Assembly (NCBI RefSeq): GCF_002234675.1 | Contig: NC_019880.2 | Location: 16,853,756 to 16,917,755 of the forward strand | Reading direction: 5' to 3' | DNA from: Oryzias latipes | Lineage: Eukaryota; Chordata; Actinopteri; Beloniformes; Adrianichthyidae | DNA: 64,000 nt | Shown: one piece after another, positions 13,601-27,300 of the stretch | Layout of the letters: the number at the start of each line of letters is the position of its first letter | How positions within the stretch are numbered: the first letter of the stretch is position 1 | Program-made: the position numbers and the translations under genes | Notes under the pieces: model-generated | What the model was told of the DNA's origin: nothing | The model's database searches: none | The model's input: only the letters and a program-made list of their open reading frames with translations

Positions 13601-14789
13601 CTCGTGGAAACAAGGAAAGCAAAACCTTAACCTATCTTTAATTAGTAATATATCTAAATCATAAAGTTATAACTTATGCTGATATTTACCACAGTCAATC
13701 TGTGTTTTTTGAGGCTTAAAATGCAGATCTTTCCATTTAATTAAAAATGTTTAAAGGAAGAGCCTGATGCATGCACAAACTTGCACTGTTTTTTTTAAAA
13801 ACACTTTCAACATTAAATTAAATATGAAATTACACACCTATTGGTAAATTTATTTATTTATGCTGAACTTTATTGTACAGAACTCCATTTTTTTCTATTT
13901 TAAACTTGTATTTTTATTGGTTACTTGTACATATTTTGGATTTAAATTTATACACCACTCCTAGGCTGCTACAATATCATTATTTAATGAACAATGACAA
14001 TAAATGCTTCTGATTCTGATTCTATTGGTATGCTTGGATACAAAATAAAACTCAGAAAAAAATCCTAATAAGAAATCAAAAGAAATAAATGATGGATGAC
14101 CAAAGTGTGTCCAAAATGAGCATTTTCCCTTTTTCTTTTTTGCAGGGAGGACATCCGTTTCAGCAGCGATGTGCACACTCAGCCTTTTCCCACGCACGCC
14201 TCCAGCAGGAGTCTCCAGTCTTCCTGCTGCTGCTGGACTCTGTATGGCAGCTGTGGCGTCAGTTCCCTCTGGCACTGGGTTTCTCTGAGGTCCTGCTGCT
14301 GCGATTGGCCACTGAAGCCTACGCCTCGGATTACGGCACTTTTCTGTGCAACAACGATCAGGAGAGGTCAGATTTGCTGTAACGCCCTTCTTTTTTTTTA
14401 GATTTTATTGAGAATTCAATGCTAAAATGAATCTCTGTTGTTCAGGTGTGCTGCAGGAGTGAAGGACAGGACTCATTGTTTGTTCCAAAGCCTGCTGAAA
14501 CCCACGGAGAGAGATTATTACTCAAACCCTCTATATGAGCCCACTGAGCTGGCAATTTGGCCCTCGGTTCATCCTCAGTCCCTGCAACTCTGGAAAGGTG
14601 AGTTTCAATTCCAACACTCTGCCAACCGGTGGCCGTTAAACTCAGACAGTGTAACTTCAGCTTTGCTGTTTTTATTGAACCCCCCCAGGCTTTTTTCTGA
14701 GGTGGACCGAGCAGGCTCGACTCCTTGAGGAAGTTCAGGAGGAGATAAGGAACATGGTCATAAAGTGGGGGAAGTTAGCTCTCAGCTGA
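7623..14789 (+). CDS. mtmr9: Myotubularin-related protein 9 (inactive phosphatase)
   Basis: Ten coding exons: 7623-7807, 8301-8409, 8752-8877, 9603-9776, 9847-10064, 10140-10301, 13004-13145, 14146-14366, 14446-14597, 14689-14789; 529 residues, all introns GT-AG and phases consistent. It matches vertebrate MTMR9 throughout: a PH-GRAM domain in about the first 100 residues, then the myotubularin phosphatase-like domain (VCPSYPP, GGRFPVL, NMDRWLSKLE, GHPFQQRC, NPLYEP). The catalytic CxxGxxR loop is replaced by HGYEGTD (residues 333-339), so the essential Cys and Arg are absent, as is normal for this pseudophosphatase. Known MTMR9 binds active partners such as MTMR6 and MTMR8 and stimulates their 3-phosphoinositide phosphatase activity. 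The C-terminus is shorter than the roughly 549-residue human protein and lacks most of the terminal coiled coil. Intron 6 (2.7 kb) contains several repeats. Confidence 0.95.
11368..11710 (+). repeat. Dispersed repeat, copy 1 (mtmr9 intron 6)
   Basis: This segment is related, in opposite orientation, to 39752-40096 in clic4 intron 1. Shared blocks include TTGATTGACAG, the segment around AGAAACNTTNACTCAGACC, and GCCATTTTCTATG followed by GATGTC. I see neither ends nor target duplications, so the class is unknown. Confidence 0.7.
12183..12960 (+). mobile_element. Degraded hAT-like element with poly(C) and poly(G) tracts
   Basis: The left part, CAGGGTTCACCAACCTTTTTG then GAGGGCTATTTCATGGGCACC, resembles the terminal region of hAT-type DNA transposons. 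Near 12870-12910 the GGGCGCCACAATGGGTGC block resembles the opposite end. The interior has an 18-base C run (12260-12277) and a 28-base G run (12382-12409). No clear target duplication or transposase frame is visible; the right limit is approximate. Confidence 0.4.
13205..13335 (-). mobile_element. L2-like repeat fragment, reverse orientation
   Basis: Read on the minus strand, this contains GGGGTTGCTGGAGCCTATCC, the core of the same repeat family seen at 6711-6935 and 59069-59155. It lies in mtmr9 intron 7, just after exon 7. Confidence 0.5.
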
Positions 14790-14815
14790 TACCCTCAAGT
14801 TTGTTCATTTAGAAA

Positions 14816-14821
14816 AATAAA
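14816..14821 (+). terminator. Candidate poly(A) signal of mtmr9
   Basis: A canonical AATAAA 27 nt after the mtmr9 stop codon, in an AT-rich tract before the tdh promoter. It would give a very short 3'UTR. Further AATAAA-like motifs follow within 30 nt, so the site used is uncertain. Confidence 0.5.
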
Positions 14822-15213
14822 ATAACAGTTTAACATTTAAAATAAATGTTAAAAAAAATGTTGTATGTTGATAAATATCATTATGTGCTCACTATTTTGT
14901 ATTGTACGGTATTTCTTACTCTTTTATATGAAGAAAAAGTTTGTATTAGATCATTTTGAAAAACATTCAGGACAGAAAATATAATCTTGAAATGTACCAG
15001 ATAGAAGAAATCAGTTATTAAAGCTACTATTTTAGTGTTTATTCACTTTATGAAAAATCCTCTTTTCCTGAATTTGAGCCACATAAATAAACATGATTGA
15101 AACTAAGCATTTTGATCTCTGAATATTTGGTTACTTTACATAGGTGCTTATTATAATTAATGTGGAGTACTTACTATCCAAGTGGAGTGTAAATGTAATC
15201 AATAGACAAAGGC

Positions 15214-15220
15214 TATATAA
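15214..15220 (+). promoter_or_regulatory. TATA box of tdh
   Basis: TATATAA inside GGCTATATAAG, a strong TATA match. A start near 15245 would make an untranslated first exon ending at 15545, where CAG|GTAAAT is a good donor. The intron to 15646 would be only 101 bp and end in CAG, three bases before the tdh ATG. The exon is inferred. Confidence 0.6.
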
Positions 15221-15296
15221 GTGACCCACCTCCCCGACCTGTTAAGCTCAGCTAAACACTCTTCACAATACAAATCCCTGTGCACAGCAAGTCAGC

Positions 15297-15452
15297 ATGT
15301 TTGCACACGTGAGCCTTTGCAAGCTGGAGGATGTAGTCCTGCTCAGGCGAGAGCTCTGGACCACTGTGATCCCACAAAGAACCACAGAGCCCATCATGAC
15401 TCTTCTCACATGTATGTTTATCCGGTGGCTACTGAGTGAACCCAGACGGTGA
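15297..15452 (+). other. Upstream ORF in the probable tdh 5'UTR
   Basis: ATG at 15297 opens a 51-codon frame ending in TGA, entirely inside the inferred first exon and upstream of the tdh start. The peptide is not recognisable. If transcribed, it would sit ahead of the main start and could reduce tdh translation. Its existence depends on the inferred TATA-driven start site. Confidence 0.4.
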
Positions 15453-15649
15453 CCAATCAGATGATCAACTTTCCAGTTTTGAGAAGCAGCGGCATCTATT
15501 GGCTTTGAATAAAAAATCCTCTGTACAGGATTACTCCTCACTCAGGTAAATAACTTTTATGTTCTGGTTCCTTTATGACCCATTATGAAAAAGGATGTTT
15601 GTCTCATGTTTCACAATGTGTGATAACTTTTGCCGCTGTCCTTCAGGAC

Positions 15650-18611
<2,962 letters not shown>

Positions 18612-19620
18612 CAAAAACCTTTTCCTCCAAAAAGGAGCAGGCTTTTCTCCAGCCTGTATTTAACCACAGCCTCCTTCAACTTCCACATGCTGTCAACATG
18701 GACTTTCATGAAACATAAGGACGTACCGTAAAACATCCAATCTTACTCACACCTGACACGTAGTGAGATATCACGCATGCACACAAACTAAAACAGCTGG
18801 GTCTTCTTCAGGGAATTATCTACTGTCACCTCTTCTTCATTTGTGTTGTTTTTAATTGTTATGGTTTAAGCACCACTTCACACATGGCAGCTTTGCTTTA
18901 AATGGAGCAGAACTATTCCTATTTCTTAAGCTTCTACTATTTCCAAATGTCACAGTTGCATGGATGGGAGCAACAACCTGTTGCAGTGTCTCTGACAGTG
19001 TCCAACACACGATGAATTAGTTGAACACATGTACCACTTCATTTCAGGATCCGCTGGACTGACTGGATCTCTCAACTCTGGGCAGGGGCGACACATTTGG
19101 TATTCCTGCCATCTTATAAAGCAGATTTTTTGTAATATATCCTATGAAGTGAAAAGTACATATTTTATACATCACTACAACTTTGGTTGTTGTATATGAG
19201 AATAACTCTTCATTTAACTTGTATTCCATCCGTGTGACTTTTGATATGAATTATGATAAATATAAATATAACAAATAAAAATAGAAATAAATAAAATAGA
19301 GTTTGGAAAATATACAATATAATGTTTAAAATAATGCAGTGGACACTGACAAATAAAAAGGCTATTTATCCAAAAAAAAAGGCTTTTTTTTCTTTAAAAA
19401 GGAAAGTTTCTTTTTAATGCTTTTTCTGACCAAAAAAACAAGAAGAAACAGCAGAAAAATAATTTTAAATGCAAGTACCGTTAAAAAGTAGTGCAAAGTA
19501 GTACTCAAAATGGTTTGATGTATTTCTGCAAGATGAGTTAATCTGGAAAAACTATGTTTTTTTTTATAAAGGGAATAAAAATGACTGTACGTTGTTTTCA
19601 GTTGTGTGTTGTTTTCAGTT
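18612..19620. other. tdh 3'UTR and intergenic DNA
   Basis: About the first 690 bp are the likely tdh 3'UTR. The first canonical AATAAA after the stop is at 19274-19279. The rest is A/T-rich with no frame or RNA gene that I recognise, up to the LINE fragment starting at 19621. Confidence 0.55.
19274..19279 (+). terminator. Candidate poly(A) signal of tdh
   Basis: The first AATAAA downstream of the tdh stop codon, with further copies just after it. It predicts a 3'UTR of roughly 690 nt. Confidence 0.45.
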
Positions 19621-21232
19621 ATGATAAATGAAATCTATCATGCCATCGGATATGAATTTGGGAAGGCATTATTTGCAGATGACGGAGCCTTGTGGAGGAG
19701 GGGACGGAATATTCGTTATGTAAAGAGAAAGGTGCAAGACGCAGTTACGGAGGTGGAAAACTGATCCTATGATTGGGGCTTCAGATTTTCAGTGGCTAAA
19801 ACAAAATGCATGTTTTTTACTGGAAAACGGCAAACTGTTATAGACTTAAAACTATATGGAAAAGTATTGGAGCAAGTGCACAGCTTTAGATATGGGAGAA
19901 CCGCCATTGAATCTCAGATCTAAACAACTGCTGGTCACTTACTGGGTGAATATACATTTTACAGTGCAGTAGAAGAACACATAATTAGAAGTGCTCCCTG
20001 TTGGGAGAGTTGTAGGGGGAAAACAAAAGTGTTGCTTGGAAATTATCTATATGGAGAGAGTAACAAAGATTTATGATAGGACCCAGTTAAGACGTTTTTG
20101 TACCACTCCTTTCTGGGTTTTTCCAACCGTACAAGTTGATTTTTATCTCCATATGAAGATGGATGTTAGCAAAGGGAATTGGGATGAAATCACAGCAGAC
20201 AGGTTGAATACGGTTCATGCTTCACTCATTCCCAGATGGATCTGAAGATTCAGTAACAAAGAGGACAGTTTTTTCTTTCTGTATCCCAAAATTAGGAAAG
20301 TATGTCGGAATTAAGCCATCAAAGGATCTTTGCGTTTTTGCTGTTGAAATGTTGGCAATATCATTTAGTTTACGCATGTTAGAGCAGAAAAGAATTGGTG
20401 ATGGTGTAATGTCTTTGAAATCTTTTTCTTCCGACAGCAGGTCAGATCTAATGTATGAGATTTGAGATTGTGTCGAGACTGGAGAAATGGAATATCGGTA
20501 TCAGAATTATGTGGGTACCAGCACATGGGGGTGGAATAAAAACTGATTTTCTGGCAAAGCGGGCATTGAAACAGGGTGTGTAGATAGAATTTCCATTGGG
20601 AAGAACAGAAGTTAGGACAATTATGAGGAGGTGTGTTATGGAAGACTGGCAGAAACAATGTGAAAGATAGAGGAAAGGACGACATATATTTAATATACAA
20701 CAAAAGGTAGGGAAAGGTGCATCTTAAGTCAAACACTAGAGATCAAATCATTATATCATGATTGAGGATGGGACACACTGCTTTAAATAATACATTACAT
20801 TTACTGGGGAAACATCCACACTGGTCTCTGTGATTGTGGGAAAGGGGAAGAATCAGTGGAGCACATTTTGTGTTACTGAGAATTGTATGGGGAAGAAAGA
20901 AAGCACGTGGAGGATGGAGTACGGTTGCCGGAGGCAGAGCGGCTGAGTTTGAGGAGGCTTTTGGAAGGGGAGCATAATTTCAATTGAGTTGTTATTGGAT
21001 TTTTTAAGAGAACTAGACTGTTGAGGACAATGTGTTTTTTTTAATAGACTAGGACCTAGTCTAGGACCAAATCTATTAAGTGGTCTATTAAGTCTATTAG
21101 TGTATTAAGTATATTAGTGTACTAAGTCTATTATACTAGTCTATTAAGTCCGACTCACACTCCAACGCAGTAGTTGGCGGTAATGAGCCTTGGCGTTGGT
21201 GCCTCCCGCCATTTGAACCACAAGAAGAAGAC
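19621..21232 (+). mobile_element. I-clade non-LTR retrotransposon, 5'-truncated and broken
   Basis: Three-frame reading recovers pieces of a LINE ORF2. First is a reverse-transcriptase core with FADDGALWRRGRN (the Y/F-ADD active-site box), WGFRFSVAKTKCMFFTG and LKLYGKVLEQV. Then come RNase H-like pieces around 20.2-20.6 kb (WVPAHGG, LAKRALKQ) and a C-terminal stretch (HTALNNTLHLLGKHP, then a Cys/His-rich block). The order and motifs fit the I/Nimb group. Frameshifts and stops (for example after VEN near 19760) show that it is dead. The 3' end carries TCACACTCCAACGCAGTAG and GTTGGCGGTAATG and ends in an AAGAAGAAG tail near 21232. The 5' part is missing, as in most LINE copies. Confidence 0.8.
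21045..21156 (+). repeat. Degenerate tandem repeat in the LINE 3' region
   Basis: Repeated variants of TCTATTAAGT and TATTAGTGTA, about ten units, plus the small palindrome GACTAGGACCTAGTC at its start. It lies between the RNase H-derived part and the 3' tail of the LINE copy. Confidence 0.65.
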
Positions 21233-21360
21233 TGTAAATTGAGTGCAGTACCCATCTTTTCCGGACGAGGCGCTATCTTCATCCGGCTCTCCCTTCAGAT
21301 TTCACCGAAGCCTTGCAAGTCTTTTTCAACCGCTCCTGAAACGATTCATTTTCCCCGATA

Positions 21361-24300
21361 ATGGACGCGGGATTTTTCCGCGTAAGTGGAGTAAACTTAT
21401 TTCTGACAGTAGCAACCGTCTTGCTGAATTGTATATTGATCTGATATGTGCCTTAAATGCTACGCATTATTATAGGCAGAGAGGGACATTCGGCTAGATT
21501 TGGCACGCTTAGTCAGGGCTTCGTCTATCAACTGGTGCGAAAATAAGCATTGGTTCTCCTTTGAGGTTTTTATTCTAAACTAAGCCGTAGAAACAATTTG
21601 CAATGACACACTACATATCGACGCCTTTTTGATCTAATAATGTAATATTATTATGTTGGTGTATTTTAAAACCTGATATTCATCTGCTGTCAAGTTATCA
21701 GGAATTAGGCCAGACACAACTAGCAAGCCACAGCTAACTTGTTGGCCTTCTCCGAAGATGGCGCCTAACCGGTGCGTCCCGAAAGAGTCACGGTTGTCAT
21801 TATATGAACTTTAGCCAACAGTCATTTGGCTTCTTACTGTTTTGTTAAACACATAACGATGTAATTCCGGAATTTTTCTATACCAGAGACGGTAAATGTG
21901 TCTCTTTGGTTAGCCACGAGGACTTCAGAGGACAGTTAGCTTAGCAAAAGCTAATTTATGCGTATCAACGATATGACCCAGATTCACGAGCTCAGATTAC
22001 TACCACAGCGTCGAGCCCCCCTTTTCCACTGTTGTAAACGAATAATTTTGAACGAGGCAAATTTGTGTTTATTAGCCTAAAATGTTTGTTGACTAAACGG
22101 TGCTTTAAACGTTTTCTGGACAAGATTCCTACATGCATGGTGTATCATGTATTTTACATTTTGTCTTATTAAAACCTTGCTGGTTCATTATTCCAAAGGG
22201 TACAAGTGCGGAGCAAGACAACCGTTTCAGCAACAAGCAGAAGAAACTGCTGAAGCAGCTGAAATTTGCAGAATGTCTGGACAAGAAGGTATTTTTTTGT
22301 TATATCAGAATATGATGTGTTTTGATTGTACATTACATATCTTCAAAACTTCTAGTTTTGAAAGTTTGAAAATGGAACTTTTATTTTGGTTGTACTGATA
22401 AATCTCAGCTATTCCTGCTGTCTCAACTGGTCTCAAAGGTACATGTCTGCAATAATAATAAAATATATAAAATAACATTGAAATGTTAGAATTTAAAAAG
22501 GTTTTTAACTTGGTTAGGTTTTTAATTATTACAAACTTGTTTACTGTTTTAATAAAGTGTCCATGTCACAATAGATGGCCTTCTTGGTTCCACTTGTGAT
22601 AACTCAGTTGGCTTAGTTTAGCCAATAAGAACCAACTATTGCAAACTTTGACACACCCATGATGAACAGAGTAGTTAACGTTAACTGCTGGTTCACTGGC
22701 TGCATGGGAACATTAAAATGTAAAAACAGCCTGCCTGGAGAAAAGTCATGTCTTGACTGGGAGGACATAGTTGGGGAGGGAAATGTTTGGAGCTTGCTCC
22801 ACCTCTTTTTACTATGATCATGTAATAGCCTGTAAAATGGGCATTAAAGACCCACTCCAAGGAAAATTGTTTTTTAACACGTTCCTGTGGCATTTTTATC
22901 ATGTTGGAGGACCCATAGAAAGAAAATTCATCTTCAAATGGCATTTCTGGTTCATCGGTTGTGCCGATGGTGTCTCTCCATGGAGATGTCACCATCGTGA
23001 TGCCACGCCCCCGCCACGCTGCGAGTCGACACCATAAGCCGCGGTTACATGTGCAAAATATCTTGATCGGATCAATGGTCGGATTAGAATTCAACCGTGT
23101 ACGTGGGCCCAGAAAAACATTTCTGATTACAACAAACGTTCACATGGTCACACTTTCATTTGGAATAAATCCTTCGCACATGCGCAGTAGTGTTTGAAAT
23201 ACCGGAAGAGGAAATGAGTTCCGCTGAGAGGCTACATACATAGATATCCGGCAGCTCGGTAATATACGAGATATCCTCCAAACGTGCTTTTATTAATGTT
23301 AGGGTTATTATGAAGCGCCTGTTTGCTCATCATTTTAATTTAAATCTGTGTGGTCAGTGCTTTTTTCTGTTGAAGAACGAAGCTGGAAAAAGCCAGGACT
23401 AAGAGAGGCTAACACGCGCTAACAACATTAGCCTTGTTTGATGAACATAAAATCCATGCGGGAAACGCTGCAATCTGCATCTTGGCTGCACGTAAATATG
23501 TGGGCATAACATCAGCCTTTACTTTGTCGGGACACGACTGGAAACCCAAATCCACGTGATTGTTTGAACGGTTTCTAAGGACTGAGCGACATTTCTGCTT
23601 TGAAAAGCTCACACACCGCCCCAAAGCCGCTATGTGAGCTGATGGTCCGAGCTCTGGACCGGACACACACTTTAGACCCGGTTCTCCTGATTCCGGTAGC
23701 TTGTTCACCTAGAACTGTGGGACAGATCGCAGTCCGAAGTCTCCCACACATAGCGCACACGTAACAAAGCATCCTCCCATCAAACACAAAGTCCGTCTCC
23801 TCAGAGACACGGTCGCTCGGTCCACTTGACTAATCAAGTGCAGGAGCGGACTACTTATTTTCTATTTTGTTTGTTAAAGTCACTTCCCTCAGTTTATACT
23901 GGATCATCGCGGATGAGTCATTAGTTGGGAAATAAAATAAATGAAGTAATAAAGTGAAATAATGAATAATAACTATATAATAATGAAAAATTAAAAATCC
24001 CCCGGCGATATCATCGTCCATCCCGATGGTTTACTGCAAACATCGTCAACGACCAATTTAAGGGACATCGATCAACCCTAATCAGGAGCAGAATAAAAGA
24101 ATGCTGTTTGGAAAAGCTTGTAGGTGTGACAGAAGATCCAATGGCAGGATACAAGTTCTCTGCTGCGCTCCATTCTGATGTGTCCATTTGTGGACAACTA
24201 GAATCGTGTACGTCTCTTGTCTTCGTCGTCTGAGCTGGCATCTGGCTCAAAACTGTACGACTGGATAGCTCCAATATTGCTCGGCATTTTGGTTGCACAA

Positions 24301-27300
24301 CTAATGTTAGGTTGGGGTTGTGAGGGGCTGTAAGCTCGCAGCAAAGCACGCAGATGGATGACGGGAAGATGTGAGGGTTACTCAGCACCAACAGTCCCGT
24401 CCACAACATGGAAGCACATTTCAATGAACTAATACTATGAATTATGTACTAGAAAACAATAAGACTATTATTTATTATTATTAATGCATTAATTCTGGCT
24501 ATAAACAACACAATCATAATGAAAAGACCACTGGAAACATGTTTACATAAGATAAAAAGATGATCAAAGTAGGACTTTAAATTCTATTCTAAGTCTTAAA
24601 ATCAATGTGTAGAAATATGGGTCCAAAAATAATGAGTATATATACATGTTTCAAGTTTAAATGTTTATGTTGTTCTTTCTTTAACATGGACTGTTTTGTC
24701 TTTAGTCACTGGTTTACTTGACGATTTGTTTGGTTTCCCTCAGGTGGACATGACCAAAGTGAACCTAGAAGTCATCAAACCTTGGATTACTCAGCGTGTG
24801 ACAGAGATTCTGGGATTTGAAGACGATGTGGTCATTGAGTTCATTTTCAACCAACTCGAGGAGAAGGTAATGTTTGAAATTGTCTCTCCTTTGTTTTGGT
24901 TTGTTACAGCTTTGATTATTTTTAGGGCAATTTGTAGCCAGTAAGAAGGGATGCAAGCAAGTAAATCATCCTAATAATACTCCTGAAAGTAAATGGGTAA
25001 AGAGACAAATTGGTGTAAAAGTGATTTATGACATTGACATGTTTTGCTGTTATTTGACAAAGTGCCTTTATTCAGCAGTTTTCTAATGATGATGTGATTT
25101 ATGATTTAAAAGGCCTGAACCAATATGGATGTTAAACCTTGCATCAGAAGTATAGCACCAACATCTAATTAGCTCTCTCCTGAGCCCAAAGTCACAGAGC
25201 CCAACTCTCCCTTCATGATGCAGTTTGTGGTTTGAGGTGAGTTTTGGTTACAGGGATCACCTATTTCATGTCTGTGAAAGGCACAGCTGAAGATTTGAAC
25301 AGTTGTATTCTCTGTAGGACTTTGCAGTTCATAATTGCTGAGATCCCATTAAAAATAGCTGGAGACTCAAACAAAAATAGAAGGCGTAAAGTTTGAAGCC
25401 TGTTTTCAACATTATCAGTCTTTATCTTTAACTGTATCCAGTGATGAAAGTCTTCCGGGAATTCCCGGAAATCCGGGTTTTTGAGCAAACCGAACGTACT
25501 TTCCGGGAAATAAAGACCTGATCTCTACGGACAAATCGCTTTCCGGATTAAAAAATGGTCTGAAATCAGCTAATTTTAGCTTTATTTTCTATATTTATCC
25601 GCAGATCGCTTCCTCTATGGTCGTGGCCATCTCTCGTCTTCCCGGCCTAATTGACCAATGACGGGACGTTTTAGTTGCTTTCGGATGCGTCGATGGGTCT
25701 GATTGGCTCTGTCTGCACCACGTGGTCAGCGTGACTTGCTTCCCTAGAGACCAAAACTGGCGGACCCACGCTAAACTTTCACAAACACATCTGAAGAGTT
25801 TGCGATCAAATTTGTGTTAAAATAATGGCAGGCATCGTCATTATTGAGCGTGGTCACGACCTCAGTTGTGAGAAGACGATAAAAAACAAATTGAAGTGGT
25901 CTTGGCTGGAAAAAAAAGATTTTTAAGGTAGTGTAGGTCAAATACTTTTTTGTGTAAAATAATCTCAAAACCACATTTTGAAATAATTTCAATTTTAGTT
26001 TTGAGTTTCAGTTTTTATTTTGAATACATTTCTTTATCTAATTTATTTGTATTTCCTAATTACCATGATTTAGTTCAGTATAGTTAACATTAATTATAAG
26101 TATTTGATGGTTTGGACCCGCACTCCCTTAAAAAATAATGTTTACAATGTTTTGTTTAGTTTGTATGTTTGTTTTGATATTTCCCAGATTACTTAGTATT
26201 GGTGTTAAAGAATTGATGTATTATGTTATAGAATTAAAGTTTAAAGCAGATCCCATATTTTGATGTAATTATAGTTTGAGAAAACAGTGCAAGTGGATGT
26301 TGTACATCAGTCATTTCTAAAGCAGAAATAATGTATAAATAACTGAGGTATTTTCATAGAATATCATAGTTACTGGTGTTCTTTTTGCCATTTGGGGCTT
26401 TGATGTTACTATATTTTAGCAATTGTATGTTTTGCAGCTTTAAGGAAAAGCATAGATTGTAGGATTGTGTTACTTTGAGCAATTTTCCAAATTCTTTTTT
26501 GGGACCAGCAAGTCCTTAATGGAGAGTCAAACTAGGGGTTTGAATGACAAATCATGATGCTCCAATTAGTCTTAGTTTCTTGATAAAGAAGTGAATAACT
26601 AGCTGCCAGAATGCACCAGAATACATCTAAGACCACGTATTTTTCCAAAATTTCGCTCTGTGCCCGCCATATCGCTCAAAGAAAAGTTCAGGGATTTTTT
26701 CCTTACCTGACTTTCATCACTGTGTATCAGACTGAAAAGTATTGTTTCACCACCATCTTGACTAAAAGTTTTATGTTATCGACTCTCCAGTTTAATGTAA
26801 TATTGCTCCAATCTCCAAAAAGATGTGCAGCGCAAATATAACGTATCAGTTTAGGCATGTTTCTATTTTATTAACAGATGTAACTTGTAAAGACAACCTT
26901 AAATGTCTTATGTAGATTTAAAAAAAAAAGGCGGGGGGGGGATGTACCTGTGAAGACTGCCTTAAGATCCTCAAAAAAAGTCTTTAATGTTGACATTCAT
27001 CTTGTTTCCTGTAACTGTTAGCTCTCTAGATCAGTGTTTTTCAACCTTTTTTGAGCCACGGCACACTTTAACCCATCCAAAAAAACAAAAGCAGAAATTC
27101 ATGGTCTGTATTGATCGACAGCCCCCCCCCAGCTAAAGACGAGCTCTAGCTGGTATTTTTGTTAGAACTGAGCGACTTTATCAGCAGAATTAAGAACAAG
27201 GAAGTGAAGACTTTAACCACTTCTGATTGGTCAGACTGATGACATGTGATTAAGCCTTCAAGAATGATTGGCAGAGACAGTTAAAGGGACGGGACTTTTC

